A stretch of DNA of 14,570 nucleotides from Candidatus Avelusimicrobium fimicolum (GCA_900541355.1 UQJU01000033.1:1-14570), one strand, 5' to 3'. Counted from the stretch's first letter, positions 7,846 through 14,566 are shown. A program made the numbers and translations. The notes: generated by a model from the sequence alone, not told the origin.

Positions 7846-8919
7846 TTATTTGGATTTCTTCGCTTTGGCCTTCGCAACTTTGGCGTCTTCGTCCTGTAAG
7901 AACTTGACATAGTTGGAGGCTTTGCGTTTCTTCCAAGCGCCTTTGTGGTAACCGTAACCAATGATGAGCGGAATCAAGGTCGTGCATTCACCGTACACCA
8001 TCTGTTCCAAGGCGGTGGAAACTTTACCCCAAGAGGAAGCCTCTTTTAAGGTAGAGCCGGAAAGAGCCCCGTCGCGCACATCAGCCACCGTGATTTGTAC
8101 GGCATATTTGTGCATCGGAGAATCCGCACCTAAAATTTCAGCAGCCACTACGGTGTCCTGCGCAAAGTTTTTCGGTACACCGCCGGACCACATCATCAGG
8201 CCCGTTTCTTTGGCTTTGATTTTAATTTTGGTCAGTTCCAAAAAGTCTTTGGCACTGTCAATAGAAACGTGGGCTTCGGGGTGTTCGGTCTGGTGCGCTA
8301 CAAAGCCGAAACCGGCAGAGCAGTCCGAGAAAGCAGGCACAAATACCGGCACGCCGTATTTGTAAGCGTTATAAACGATAGAATCTTTCCCTTTGCCTTT
8401 GCTTTCCAGCCATTTACCCATTTCCCAAATAAATTCGCGGGAAGAGTAAGGGCGGGGTTCCAAAGTGTTGCAAATTTTGTGGATGGTTTCGTCGCATTCT
8501 TTCAACTGGTCTTCATCAATGTATGTGTCGTAGATGCGGTCAATATGCAAATCGCGCAACAAATTGTCGTCTTGATTATAGGGAGTACCAATGTAGTGTT
8601 TGTAGCCAAGGGCTTCAAAAAAGTCCTGGTCCACGATGTTTGCGCCGTTGGAAACAATCGCGTCAACCATATTGTTTTGAATCATATCCACCACAACTTT
8701 CTTCATACCCGCGGAAACAAGCGACCCCGCAATGCACAAAATGACGGAGCATTTTTTGTCGGAGAGCATCATATTGTAGATTTTGCTCGCTCTGGCCACT
8801 TCGCGAGAAGCGTAGGCCATATTTCCAAAGGCTTCCACCAAGGGAACCACATTGTATTTTTTGAGGTCAATGTGTTTGATGGTGTCTTTGAGAAAGTCTT
8901 TCTTGGTTAGTTTTGCCAT
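7846..8919 (-). CDS. Deoxyhypusine synthase-like protein
   Basis: This 357-residue protein belongs to the deoxyhypusine synthase fold. In eukaryotes and archaea that NAD-dependent enzyme transfers an aminobutyl group from spermidine to a lysine of eIF5A through an imine on its own lysine. The sequence has the ICIAGSLVSAG-like and VSNGANIVDQDF nucleotide/substrate segments (about 61-100), PVFVPAFSDCSAGFG (about 191-205), MMWSGGVPKNFAQ (about 242-254) and the active-site EASSWGK at 293-299, with K299 in the catalytic lysine position. Bacteria lack eIF5A, so the acceptor is unknown; polyamine synthesis (such as homospermidine or related products) is the usual suggestion for bacterial members. 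The C-terminus ends in a Lys/Ala-rich tail. It is the first gene of the operon, with GAGGTG about 9 nt upstream of the ATG. Confidence 0.88.
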   Translation of the reverse strand: MAKLTKKDFLKDTIKHIDLKKYNVVPLVEAFGNMAYASREVARASKIYNMMLSDKKCSVILCIAGSLVSAGMKKVVVDMIQNNMVDAIVSNGANIVDQDFFEALGYKHYIGTPYNQDDNLLRDLHIDRIYDTYIDEDQLKECDETIHKICNTLEPRPYSSREFIWEMGKWLESKGKGKDSIVYNAYKYGVPVFVPAFSDCSAGFGFVAHQTEHPEAHVSIDSAKDFLELTKIKIKAKETGLMMWSGGVPKNFAQDTVVAAEILGADSPMHKYAVQITVADVRDGALSGSTLKEASSWGKVSTALEQMVYGECTTLIPLIIGYGYHKGAWKKRKASNYVKFLQDEDAKVAKAKAKKSK

Positions 8920-8963
8920 TTCTTTTTACACCTCTGCTGGATTTATTTACTTCTATTTAGTAA

Positions 8964-8992
8964 ATTATAGTAAATATATTTAAATTTTCATA
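8964..8992 (-). promoter_or_regulatory. Candidate promoter of the minus-strand seven-gene operon
   Basis: On the minus strand a perfect TATAAT lies at 8969-8964, about 45 nt upstream of the deoxyhypusine-synthase-like start. No good -35 is present at the usual spacing (TATGAA at 8992-8987 is poor). The surrounding sequence is very AT-rich. This is the only long non-coding stretch upstream of the operon, so a promoter is expected here. Confidence 0.5.
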
Positions 8993-9007
8993 GGAAAATC
9001 GTATAAA
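8979..9007 (+). promoter_or_regulatory. Candidate sigma70-type promoter of glyA
   Basis: TTTAAA (8979-8984, four of six matches to the -35 consensus) and TATAAA (9002-9007, five of six matches to the -10) are separated by 17 nt. The -10 box is about 40 nt upstream of the glyA start. It is divergent from, and closely packed against, the candidate promoter for the minus-strand operon. Confidence 0.5.
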
Positions 9008-9014
9008 AAATACA

Positions 9015-9033
9015 GGGCCGGTAAAAGAGGCCC
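9015..9033 (+). promoter_or_regulatory. Short leader hairpin just before the glyA ribosome site
   Basis: GGGCC (9015-9019) and GGCCC (9029-9033) can form a 5-bp stem with a 9-nt loop. It abuts the GAGGAG ribosome site (9034-9039), which is 7 nt before the ATG. It is too small to be a known glycine or folate riboswitch; a modest effect on translation or mRNA stability is only a possibility. Confidence 0.3.
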
Positions 9034-9046
9034 GAGGAGCGTAAAA

Positions 9047-10294
9047 ATGTATCCCGATTTAAAACAAACAGACCCCGCCGTTTATGATGCGGTAACCCAC
9101 GAATTAAACCGCCAGCGCGAAAAGTTGGAACTGATTGCTTCCGAAAATTTTACGTCGTTGGCTGTGATGCAGGCGCAAGGCTCTGTTCTTACTAACAAAT
9201 ATGCCGAGGGCTATCCTGCCAAACGCTATTACGGCGGATGTGAATTTGTGGATGTGGTGGAGCAACTGGCGATTGACCGCGCCAAGCAACTTTTCGGCGC
9301 CGAACACGCCAACGTCCAGCCGCACTCCGGCGCGCAGGCCAATATGGCTGTATATTTTGCATTATTAAAACCCGGCGACACCGTGTTGGGTTTAAATCTT
9401 TCTCACGGCGGACATTTAACGCACGGACATCCGCTTAATTTTTCGGGCAAGTTATATAACATTATTGCAATGAACGTGCGTAAAGATACCGAAGAAATTG
9501 ATTATGATGAAGCCGCCCGCTTGGCTTTGGAACACAAGCCTAAACTCATTATGGCGGGAGCCTCCAACTATTCCCGCGTGTTTGATTGGAAACGCTTGCG
9601 CGAAATTGCCGATTCCTGCGGGGCTTATTTGGCGTGCGACGTGGCCCATTATGCGGGCCTGATTGCCGCCGGAGAATATCCTAGCCCGGTGCCGTATGCC
9701 GACGTGGTAACTACCACCACACACAAAACATTGCGCGGTCCGCGCGGCGGGATGATTTTATGTAAAGCCGCCTTGGCCAAAGCCATTAACTCCGCTGTAT
9801 TCCCCGGGGTGCAAGGCGGGCCGCTTATGCACGTTATTGCGGGCAAGGCCGTTTGTTTTGGGGAAGCCTTAAAACCTGAATTTAAAGCCTACCAACATCA
9901 AGTAAAATTAAATGCCGCTGAACTCGCCAGACAATTAATGGCGCGCGGCTACCGTTTGGTGGCCGGGGGAACGGACAGCCACGTTATGTGTATTGATTTG
10001 CGCTCTAAGGGATTAACGGGGAAAGCCGCCGAAGCCGCCCTGGATAAAGCGGGCATTACGGCGAACAAAAATACGATTCCCTTTGACCCCGAAAAGCCGT
10101 TTGTTACCAGCGGGCTTCGCTTAGGAACTCCCGCTATCACAACGCGCGGTATGAAGGAAGCGGATATGGCGCAGGTGGCCGACTTTATTGACGGGGCTAT
10201 TTCGCACCACGAGGACGACGCTTATTTGGCGGAAGTGGCCGGACAAGTAAAAAAATTCTTGGAGAAATTTCCGCTTTATCCGTCGCTTTCGTAA
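9047..10294 (+). CDS. glyA: Serine hydroxymethyltransferase
   Basis: This 415-residue PLP enzyme interconverts serine and glycine with tetrahydrofolate and supplies one-carbon units. Family landmarks are clear: LIASENF (29-35), the NKYAEGYPAKRYYGG block (50-64), HSGAQANMAVYFALL (93-107), LSHGGHLTHG (118-127), the CDVAHYAGLIAAG segment (197-209) containing the PLP-interacting Asp and His, and the PLP-binding lysine K227 in TTTTHKTLRGPRGG. Length is normal. GAGGAG lies 7 nt upstream of the ATG. The gene stands alone on the plus strand, divergent from the seven-gene operon and followed by a terminator, so it is probably transcribed by itself. Confidence 0.97.
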   Translation: MYPDLKQTDPAVYDAVTHELNRQREKLELIASENFTSLAVMQAQGSVLTNKYAEGYPAKRYYGGCEFVDVVEQLAIDRAKQLFGAEHANVQPHSGAQANMAVYFALLKPGDTVLGLNLSHGGHLTHGHPLNFSGKLYNIIAMNVRKDTEEIDYDEAARLALEHKPKLIMAGASNYSRVFDWKRLREIADSCGAYLACDVAHYAGLIAAGEYPSPVPYADVVTTTTHKTLRGPRGGMILCKAALAKAINSAVFPGVQGGPLMHVIAGKAVCFGEALKPEFKAYQHQVKLNAAELARQLMARGYRLVAGGTDSHVMCIDLRSKGLTGKAAEAALDKAGITANKNTIPFDPEKPFVTSGLRLGTPAITTRGMKEADMAQVADFIDGAISHHEDDAYLAEVAGQVKKFLEKFPLYPSLS

Positions 10295-10306
10295 CTTTAC
10301 TTAGCG

Positions 10307-10338
10307 CCCCGGGAGTTGTCTGCCCGGGGTATTTTTTT
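10307..10338 (+). terminator. Rho-independent terminator after glyA
   Basis: CCCCGGG (10307-10313) pairs with CCCGGGG (10323-10329) across a 9-nt loop, followed by TA and then seven Ts (10332-10338). It begins 13 nt after the glyA stop. Confidence 0.88.
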
Positions 10339-10362
10339 AGGGCCCAGAAAAAACTGGGCCTT
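10339..10362. other. Second hairpin immediately after the glyA terminator
   Basis: GGCCCAG (10341-10347) pairs with CTGGGCC (10354-10360) around an all-A loop of 6 nt, extendable by two further pairs. The next T tract (10371-10376) is about 10 nt away, so it is a weak terminator on the plus strand. It may be a back-up terminator or insulate the next promoter. Confidence 0.5.
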
Positions 10363-10403
10363 ATCGTATCTTTTTTCTAGGTCTAATGGCCCTGTTTATT
10401 TGG

Positions 10404-10432
10404 CGGACAATCGGGTAAATTAATACTATAAG
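10404..10432 (+). promoter_or_regulatory. Candidate promoter of the protease-like gene pair
   Basis: CGGACA (10404-10409, four of six matches to the -35) and TATAAG (10427-10432, five of six matches to the -10) are spaced by 17 nt. They lie about 25 nt upstream of the first gene's ATG and downstream of the glyA terminators. An overlapping alternative is TTGGCG (10400-10405) with TACTAT (10424-10429). Confidence 0.4.
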
Positions 10433-10457
10433 GTGTTTTCTTTTGTAAGGAGTGTTT

Positions 10458-11675
10458 ATGAAAAAACGATTTTTATTTCTTTCCTGTTTGGCCGTTTTAT
10501 TTGCACAGCCGTCTTTTGCCCAATCGGCCTTGGTAAAGGGGGGCGCCAAAGCCACTGGGAAAGGCTTTCTTCAAAAGACCGTTTCGCGTCTTTATCCCCG
10601 TATCCGTGTGCCTAAGGTCCCCACGGTGGCTCCGCAAATTACATTGCCTACGGCCACTCCGCAAGTAGCGGTGCAGATATCCAAGCAGATTGTGGCCGCT
10701 TCCAAAATTCAGTCCTCTTTTTTAAAGGCACCCGCCCTGCAACCCTTTGAGCAAAACACGCCGCATTTTTTATTTACCGTATCGGCCGCAAGTAAAGGAA
10801 ACGGCTTTCAAGCGGGTGGATTTGTCTTTGCCGAGGAAAACAACGGCAAAACCGTTTTGTGGGGTGTGGCTCCGTTGGAATATGTGCAACATATGGGCCA
10901 AAATGTAGAAGTGTCCTTTTATGTGGCGGGTAAGAAATTTACCTATCCGGCCGAAGTTGTTTTAACGGGCCGCACGGAAGGCATTAATGCCGTGCTTATC
11001 CGCTTGCCCGACCAAGTTTTGGAAGTGGCACGCCCTGTCATTTGGGCCAAAGAATACCCGCAAAAAGGGACTAATCTTTTTACTTACGGATACAATAACG
11101 GCCGCTACCAAAAGGCCCAGCGCCGCGTTATTACCGCCCATACGGAGCGCATTGTAGAGTCCTTGCCGCCTGCCGAAGCGGAGGGAACCTTAACCAACGC
11201 CGGCGGACTGGTGGTAAACGAAAAGGGGGAAGCCGTGGGATTATCGCTCGGCACCTCACATCCTTTGGCTGACCGGGCCGAGTGGTACTGGAACCGCCAC
11301 TCCAATAAAGATTTACCAAAAACGCAGGACCTGTCCGCTATCGGCGAAATTTTACCTTTTGCCCGCGTGCAAGATTTATTGCGCGAATACCGCAATCCCG
11401 GTTCCGCACAACGCGTCGTCTTATTTGGGGGCATTTGGGTAGGCAAACTGCCCATTACCGAAACGGTTAAAAGTGTAACTGCGTATTACGAGAACGGCTT
11501 TGAACAAACCATTGATAAAAACCCGTTTTTAAAGGTGGGGTCTATGGATGTTCCGTTTGAATATGAGGGTTTAAAAAAGGGTAAAATAGTTATCAGCCGG
11601 AAGGACGGCTCCACCTACGCCTATTGGGTGGATGTGGAAAAGCGTATCGTTACCCGGGAAGAAACGATTCGCTGA
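10458..11675 (+). CDS. Exported trypsin-fold protein lacking the catalytic triad (putative pseudoprotease)
   Basis: This 405-residue protein has a Sec signal peptide (MKKRFLFLSCLAVLFAQPSFA, probably cut after A21). A low-complexity Pro/Val/Ala/Thr-rich stretch follows (about 47-75), then a trypsin-like domain (about 103-310) and a C-terminal beta-rich domain (about 318-405). It is a paralog of the next gene: both share QNTP before the domain, WGV, the G-x2-A-x4-P strand, a VN-GxAVG strand near the active site, and a G.LPIT-like start of the last domain. By my hand alignment the triad positions are E141 (His expected), N177 (Asp expected) and N247 (nucleophile expected), so it is probably inactive. 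The ATG at 10458 has AAGGAG 5 nt upstream; an in-frame GTG at 10452 is less likely because it overlaps the ribosome site. The second gene follows after 24 nt. Confidence 0.72.
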   Translation: MKKRFLFLSCLAVLFAQPSFAQSALVKGGAKATGKGFLQKTVSRLYPRIRVPKVPTVAPQITLPTATPQVAVQISKQIVAASKIQSSFLKAPALQPFEQNTPHFLFTVSAASKGNGFQAGGFVFAEENNGKTVLWGVAPLEYVQHMGQNVEVSFYVAGKKFTYPAEVVLTGRTEGINAVLIRLPDQVLEVARPVIWAKEYPQKGTNLFTYGYNNGRYQKAQRRVITAHTERIVESLPPAEAEGTLTNAGGLVVNEKGEAVGLSLGTSHPLADRAEWYWNRHSNKDLPKTQDLSAIGEILPFARVQDLLREYRNPGSAQRVVLFGGIWVGKLPITETVKSVTAYYENGFEQTIDKNPFLKVGSMDVPFEYEGLKKGKIVISRKDGSTYAYWVDVEKRIVTREETIR

Positions 11676-11699
11676 TGAGTTGGTAATAGGGGAAAAATA

Positions 11700-12896
11700 A
11701 TGTCCAATAAGGGGTTGGCCTTAGCGTTTCTTTGTGCTTTTTTTGTGGCGGCACCCGCTTCGGCGCAAAGTAAATTACCGGGCTTTTTTAAAGATTTAAA
11801 AATCACACACGCCTTGCGTGCCCGTTGGTTTAACAAAGTAAAATTTCAATTAAATAATCGCTTGATTACCGTGGCGGCGCGTTCGCACTCGTCTAATATT
11901 TTGGCGGCCAGATTAACGGCTCCGCTGATACAAAATACTCCGGTCCTGCCCGCCAAACCGCGTCCGTTATCGCCGGCGCCCCATTTTGTCCGTCAGGCCG
12001 TTTTTACCTTGCAGCATTCTCCCCAAACGCACGGAAAGGGCTCCGCCTTTGCTATAAGAATAAACGGGCAAGTGTGGGGGGTTACCGCCAAGCATATTTT
12101 AAATGATATCGGGCGGGAGCCGTATATTGAATTGTTTGACGAAAACGGAAAACCCTTTTATACGCAAATTTTTACGGTGCGGGAAGGCCATTTGCGTGGG
12201 GCAGATATCGCTATTTTTAAAATTCCGCCGCAACTTAACAACTATATTGTGCCTTTGGAGGCGGATGAAAAATTGCCGTCGCCCGCGCATGCGGTACAAT
12301 CGGCGGGATTTTCACGCGGCAATTTTGCCTGGTTTAATAAGGTGGATGTTTTGTTTGCCAGTCCGCATCGTATTTTGGCGCGCTATCAGGATTTTCCTGT
12401 TTTAAACGGTTATTGCGGCTCGCCTTTGCTTGTCAACGGGAAAGCCGTCGGTGTGTTTGTGGGTATTGTGGGCAATACCAATACGCAAAGCGCCGAGTGG
12501 CGCAAGTTGTTGGACAACAAGCCCATTAACGATTTTAACCAAATTGTGCCCATACAATGGGTACGCCGCTTGGTGGAGCAGGTTAATCATCCGCAGCAAG
12601 CCACGGGCACTTTAATCCGCATATTGGGCCGCCCGATTACACACCTAACACCCGATGACGCTGTGATAAAAATTCAGCAATTTAGAAAGGGCCGCCTTTA
12701 CAAACAGATTTCCGCTTATCCGTTTATGGATTACCTGCATTTGGAACGGTTTTTTGATGTTGAGGCACACGACAAAATCCGTGTGATTATCCACAAGGGG
12801 AGCAACGCCGGGGCGCGCCCCGCGGAGCGTTGGTACGATTTAGACCTTTCCACAGGCACCCTGACGGGTCCTGCGGACGGCAACTCCCTGCGCTGA
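11700..12896 (+). CDS. Exported trypsin-fold peptidase with apparent His-Asp-Cys triad
   Basis: This 398-residue protein begins with a Sec signal peptide (MSNKGLALAFLCAFFVAAPASA, cut near residue 22). A positively charged region follows (about 25-75), then a trypsin/chymotrypsin-fold domain (about 95-295) and a C-terminal beta-rich domain (about 303-398). Candidate catalytic residues fit the fold's order and spacing: H132 in WGVTAKHIL, D169 in GADIAIFKIP, and C239 in GYCGSPLL, where trypsins have GDSGGP. The nucleophile would therefore be cysteine, as in viral 3C-like proteases, with S241 as an alternative that fits the motif less well. Protease activity is inferred and the substrate is unknown. 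AGGGGA lies 7 nt before the ATG. It is paired with an inactive-looking paralog 24 nt upstream, so the two may be co-expressed partners outside the cytoplasm. No clear terminator follows. Confidence 0.75.
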   Translation: MSNKGLALAFLCAFFVAAPASAQSKLPGFFKDLKITHALRARWFNKVKFQLNNRLITVAARSHSSNILAARLTAPLIQNTPVLPAKPRPLSPAPHFVRQAVFTLQHSPQTHGKGSAFAIRINGQVWGVTAKHILNDIGREPYIELFDENGKPFYTQIFTVREGHLRGADIAIFKIPPQLNNYIVPLEADEKLPSPAHAVQSAGFSRGNFAWFNKVDVLFASPHRILARYQDFPVLNGYCGSPLLVNGKAVGVFVGIVGNTNTQSAEWRKLLDNKPINDFNQIVPIQWVRRLVEQVNHPQQATGTLIRILGRPITHLTPDDAVIKIQQFRKGRLYKQISAYPFMDYLHLERFFDVEAHDKIRVIIHKGSNAGARPAERWYDLDLSTGTLTGPADGNSLR

Positions 12897-12980
12897 CTAA
12901 CGATTAATGGAGCAACACTATTTTTGCAATGCCGCGGACAAACGAAACGGCAACAATAAAAAATACATTGTTTAGTCGTC

Positions 12981-13019
12981 ATCCCTGAGGAATTTATTCG
13001 GGGATCTGTTGTTATTAAA
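12981..13019. repeat. Palindromic intergenic repeat, copy 1
   Basis: ATCCCTGA (12981-12988) pairs with TCGGGGAT (12998-13005; one G-T wobble) around a 9-nt loop, followed by CTGTTGTTATTAAA. The last 16 bases (13004-13019) recur exactly at 14364-14379, and the left arm resembles the sequence at 14295-14308. The form is that of small dispersed palindromic repeats found between genes in many genomes. It could also help end the protease transcript, but it lacks a proper T run. Confidence 0.5.
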
Positions 13020-13033
13020 TGCGGGAGGACGGC

Positions 13034-13064
13034 AAAAATTTAGCCCCCGGTTTTGCCGGGGACT
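13034..13064 (-). terminator. Rho-independent terminator of the SEL1-repeat gene
   Basis: Read on the minus strand, AGTCCCCGG pairs with CCGGGGGCT (13064-13056 with 13050-13042; one G-T wobble) around the loop CAAAA, followed by AAATTTTT. It begins 9 nt after the gene's TAG stop. On the plus strand no T run follows, so it is directional. Confidence 0.8.
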
Positions 13065-13073
13065 GGTTAATTA

Positions 13074-14198
13074 CTACTGGTTTAAAAGTTCGCGCGCGGA
13101 TAAATTCCCGCCTGCCGAGGCTTTTTCCAGCCAGAGGCGTCCTTCCTTTTTATCCTTCGCCACGCCTAGCCCTTTCCAATAAATTTGCCCCAACACATAT
13201 TGCGCGGCAGTATCATTTTGATTGGCGGCTTTCTTAAAAAATTCAATTGCCAAGGGTACAGAACGCTCGGTTCCTTGCCCTTGCATCAGCATAAAACCCG
13301 TCATATATTGCGCTTGGGCTAATCCACCCTCTGCGGCATTGGAAAACCAAGCAAAGGCATCTTGGTAATTGGGCGGATTTGCCTTGTAGGCACGCTCGCC
13401 CAAGGCATACTGGGCGGCCGGAAATTTGGCTTGTGCCGCTGCGCCCAGCAGTTCTAATGCTTTATTTTCGTCCGGGGAGGTTCCCTCTCCCTTTTGGTAC
13501 ATTTCTGCCAGTTCAAGGGCTGCCGCAGGCAACTGCCCCTCTTGCCAGGCCAAGGTTAAATATTTCAAGGCTTCTTCGTCATTTTTAGTAACGGGATAAC
13601 CCATATGATACCCTTCCCCGGCGGAGAGTTGCGCTTGGCTGTCGCCTTGTGCGGCTAACAATAAGGTGGCGGAAAAACGGTTCACTACATCATAAAAATC
13701 CGGGTCTGCTTCCCGCAAGGAGCGTAAGGCTTGCTGGGCCGGCTGGCTTCCCATAGCAGAGGCTTTTAAATTCCACAAAATAGCATCTCCTTTGTTGGCG
13801 GAAAGGCCTCCTAATCCCTCGTTATAAAAGCGCGCCAGTTCCGTTTGGGCGGACACATTACCTGCCTGCGCGGCCAGTTGCAAATAGGGCAGGGCTTCCT
13901 CGTAATCTTGCTTTACCAAAGTACCTTGGATATATAACCGGGCGAGTTTCCAATCGGCCGAAGTATCGCCTTGCGCGGCGGCTTTCTTGTACCACTCGGC
14001 GGCTTGCGCGCCGCTAGGCTCTACCCCAAGGCCTTGCGCATAAAAATCTCCTATTTTCACAGCCGCAGACACATCACCGGCTTGGGCTTGGGTTAAGGTT
14101 TTGGCAAAATTGCGTTGTTGCGGTGTTTTGTAAAACGCGTACGCATACACGCCCGCGATGACCGCGAGCACCAGCATAATTTTTAAAAATGTCTTCAT
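13074..14198 (-). CDS. Membrane-anchored SEL1-repeat protein
   Basis: This 374-residue protein has one N-terminal membrane segment (about residues 5-24, after MKTF), probably uncleaved, and then SEL1-like repeats to the end. I count about eight, in two blocks (about 36-160 and 190-370). Typical units read A..LG..Y..G.GV..D...A..W..KAA..G, for example AEWYKKAAAQGD and FFKKAANQNDTAAQYVLGQIYWKGLGV. The blocks are joined by a less regular helical stretch (about 160-190). Such solenoids bind other proteins, often at the envelope; the partner is unknown. GGGAG lies 4 nt before the ATG. It is convergent with the protease pair and has its own terminator. The repeat class is certain; function is not. 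Confidence 0.85.
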   Translation of the reverse strand: MKTFLKIMLVLAVIAGVYAYAFYKTPQQRNFAKTLTQAQAGDVSAAVKIGDFYAQGLGVEPSGAQAAEWYKKAAAQGDTSADWKLARLYIQGTLVKQDYEEALPYLQLAAQAGNVSAQTELARFYNEGLGGLSANKGDAILWNLKASAMGSQPAQQALRSLREADPDFYDVVNRFSATLLLAAQGDSQAQLSAGEGYHMGYPVTKNDEEALKYLTLAWQEGQLPAAALELAEMYQKGEGTSPDENKALELLGAAAQAKFPAAQYALGERAYKANPPNYQDAFAWFSNAAEGGLAQAQYMTGFMLMQGQGTERSVPLAIEFFKKAANQNDTAAQYVLGQIYWKGLGVAKDKKEGRLWLEKASAGGNLSARELLNQ

Positions 14199-14233
14199 AA
14201 AACTCCCGGGAAATGCTTTTTATATCTCTTTTT

Positions 14234-14239
14234 ATTATA
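14234..14239 (-). promoter_or_regulatory. Candidate -10 box for the SEL1-repeat gene
   Basis: A perfect TATAAT on the minus strand lies about 36 nt upstream of the start codon. The -35 is weak (TTAGGA at a 16-nt spacing). The candidate rests on the -10 box and its position. Confidence 0.4.
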
Positions 14240-14294
14240 CTTGTTTTGAGGTTTGTCCTAACGTGCAAACTTATATGCGTTCATCTTTACAAGG

Positions 14295-14430
14295 CCATCC
14301 TGAATTTAATCGTCCGAAGAGTGCAGTTATCCTGGAAAGTCGGCCGGCGCGGAGTGTTCCAGCATCTGTTGTTATTAAAAAAGGAAAACAACGGATACTG
14401 GACAGAAACCTTCCAGTATGACCTTTTTTT
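14295..14430. repeat. Degenerate palindromic repeat, copy 2, with extra hairpins
   Basis: CATCCTGAATTTAAT (14295-14309) resembles the left arm of copy 1 and ATCTGTTGTTATTAAA (14364-14379) is identical to its right end, but about 54 bp lie between them instead of about 6. The inserted part contains CTGGAA/TTCCAG arms (14332-14337 and 14357-14362). After the shared end comes a perfect 8-bp hairpin, ATACTGGA (14395-14402) with TCCAGTAT (14412-14419), then ACC and seven Ts (14424-14430), which could act as a plus-strand terminator. I see no convincing gene from 14199 to about 14455. Confidence 0.45.
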
Positions 14431-14455
14431 ATAAACGACCAACGACCCCAGTAGA

Positions 14456-14566
14456 ATGCCCCCAATTTTTATGACGGCCTTTGTTTTATTTATGGGTGTT
14501 GTTTTGTTGCTTGCAACATTGCCAAAACAGTGTGGCTACACCAGTCAAAAGAGGGGGAAAAGGTAA
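14456..14566 (+). CDS. Possible small hydrophobic ORF (36 residues), doubtful
   Basis: An ATG-to-TAA frame encodes a peptide with one membrane-like stretch (MTAFVLFMGVVLLLATLP) and a basic tail ending QKRGKR. No ribosome site precedes the ATG, and the same DNA can fold into a nested stem. A purine-rich GAGGGGGAAAAGG (14551-14563) near the window end could be the ribosome site of a gene beginning just outside. It may be a real small membrane protein, a leader peptide or chance. Confidence 0.2.
   Translation: MPPIFMTAFVLFMGVVLLLATLPKQCGYTSQKRGKR

Noticed and set aside
7842..7961. Upstream extension of the predicted outer-membrane protein from a TTG
   Set aside because: It lies inside the upstream gene, would put 40 basic residues before a clear signal peptide, and the ATG at 7841 fits the operon spacing.
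8269..8910. 213-residue open frame on the plus strand
   Set aside because: It is fully antisense to the well-supported deoxyhypusine-synthase-like gene, has no family motifs and no ribosome site.
9015..9033. glyA leader as a glycine or tetrahydrofolate riboswitch
   Set aside because: The leader after the likely transcription start is only about 35 nt and holds a single 5-bp stem, far too short for either riboswitch.
14213..14434. 73-residue hydrophobic plus-strand ORF
   Set aside because: It runs through the degenerate palindromic repeat, has no ribosome site, and its hydrophobic start is explained by the T-rich promoter region of the minus-strand gene.
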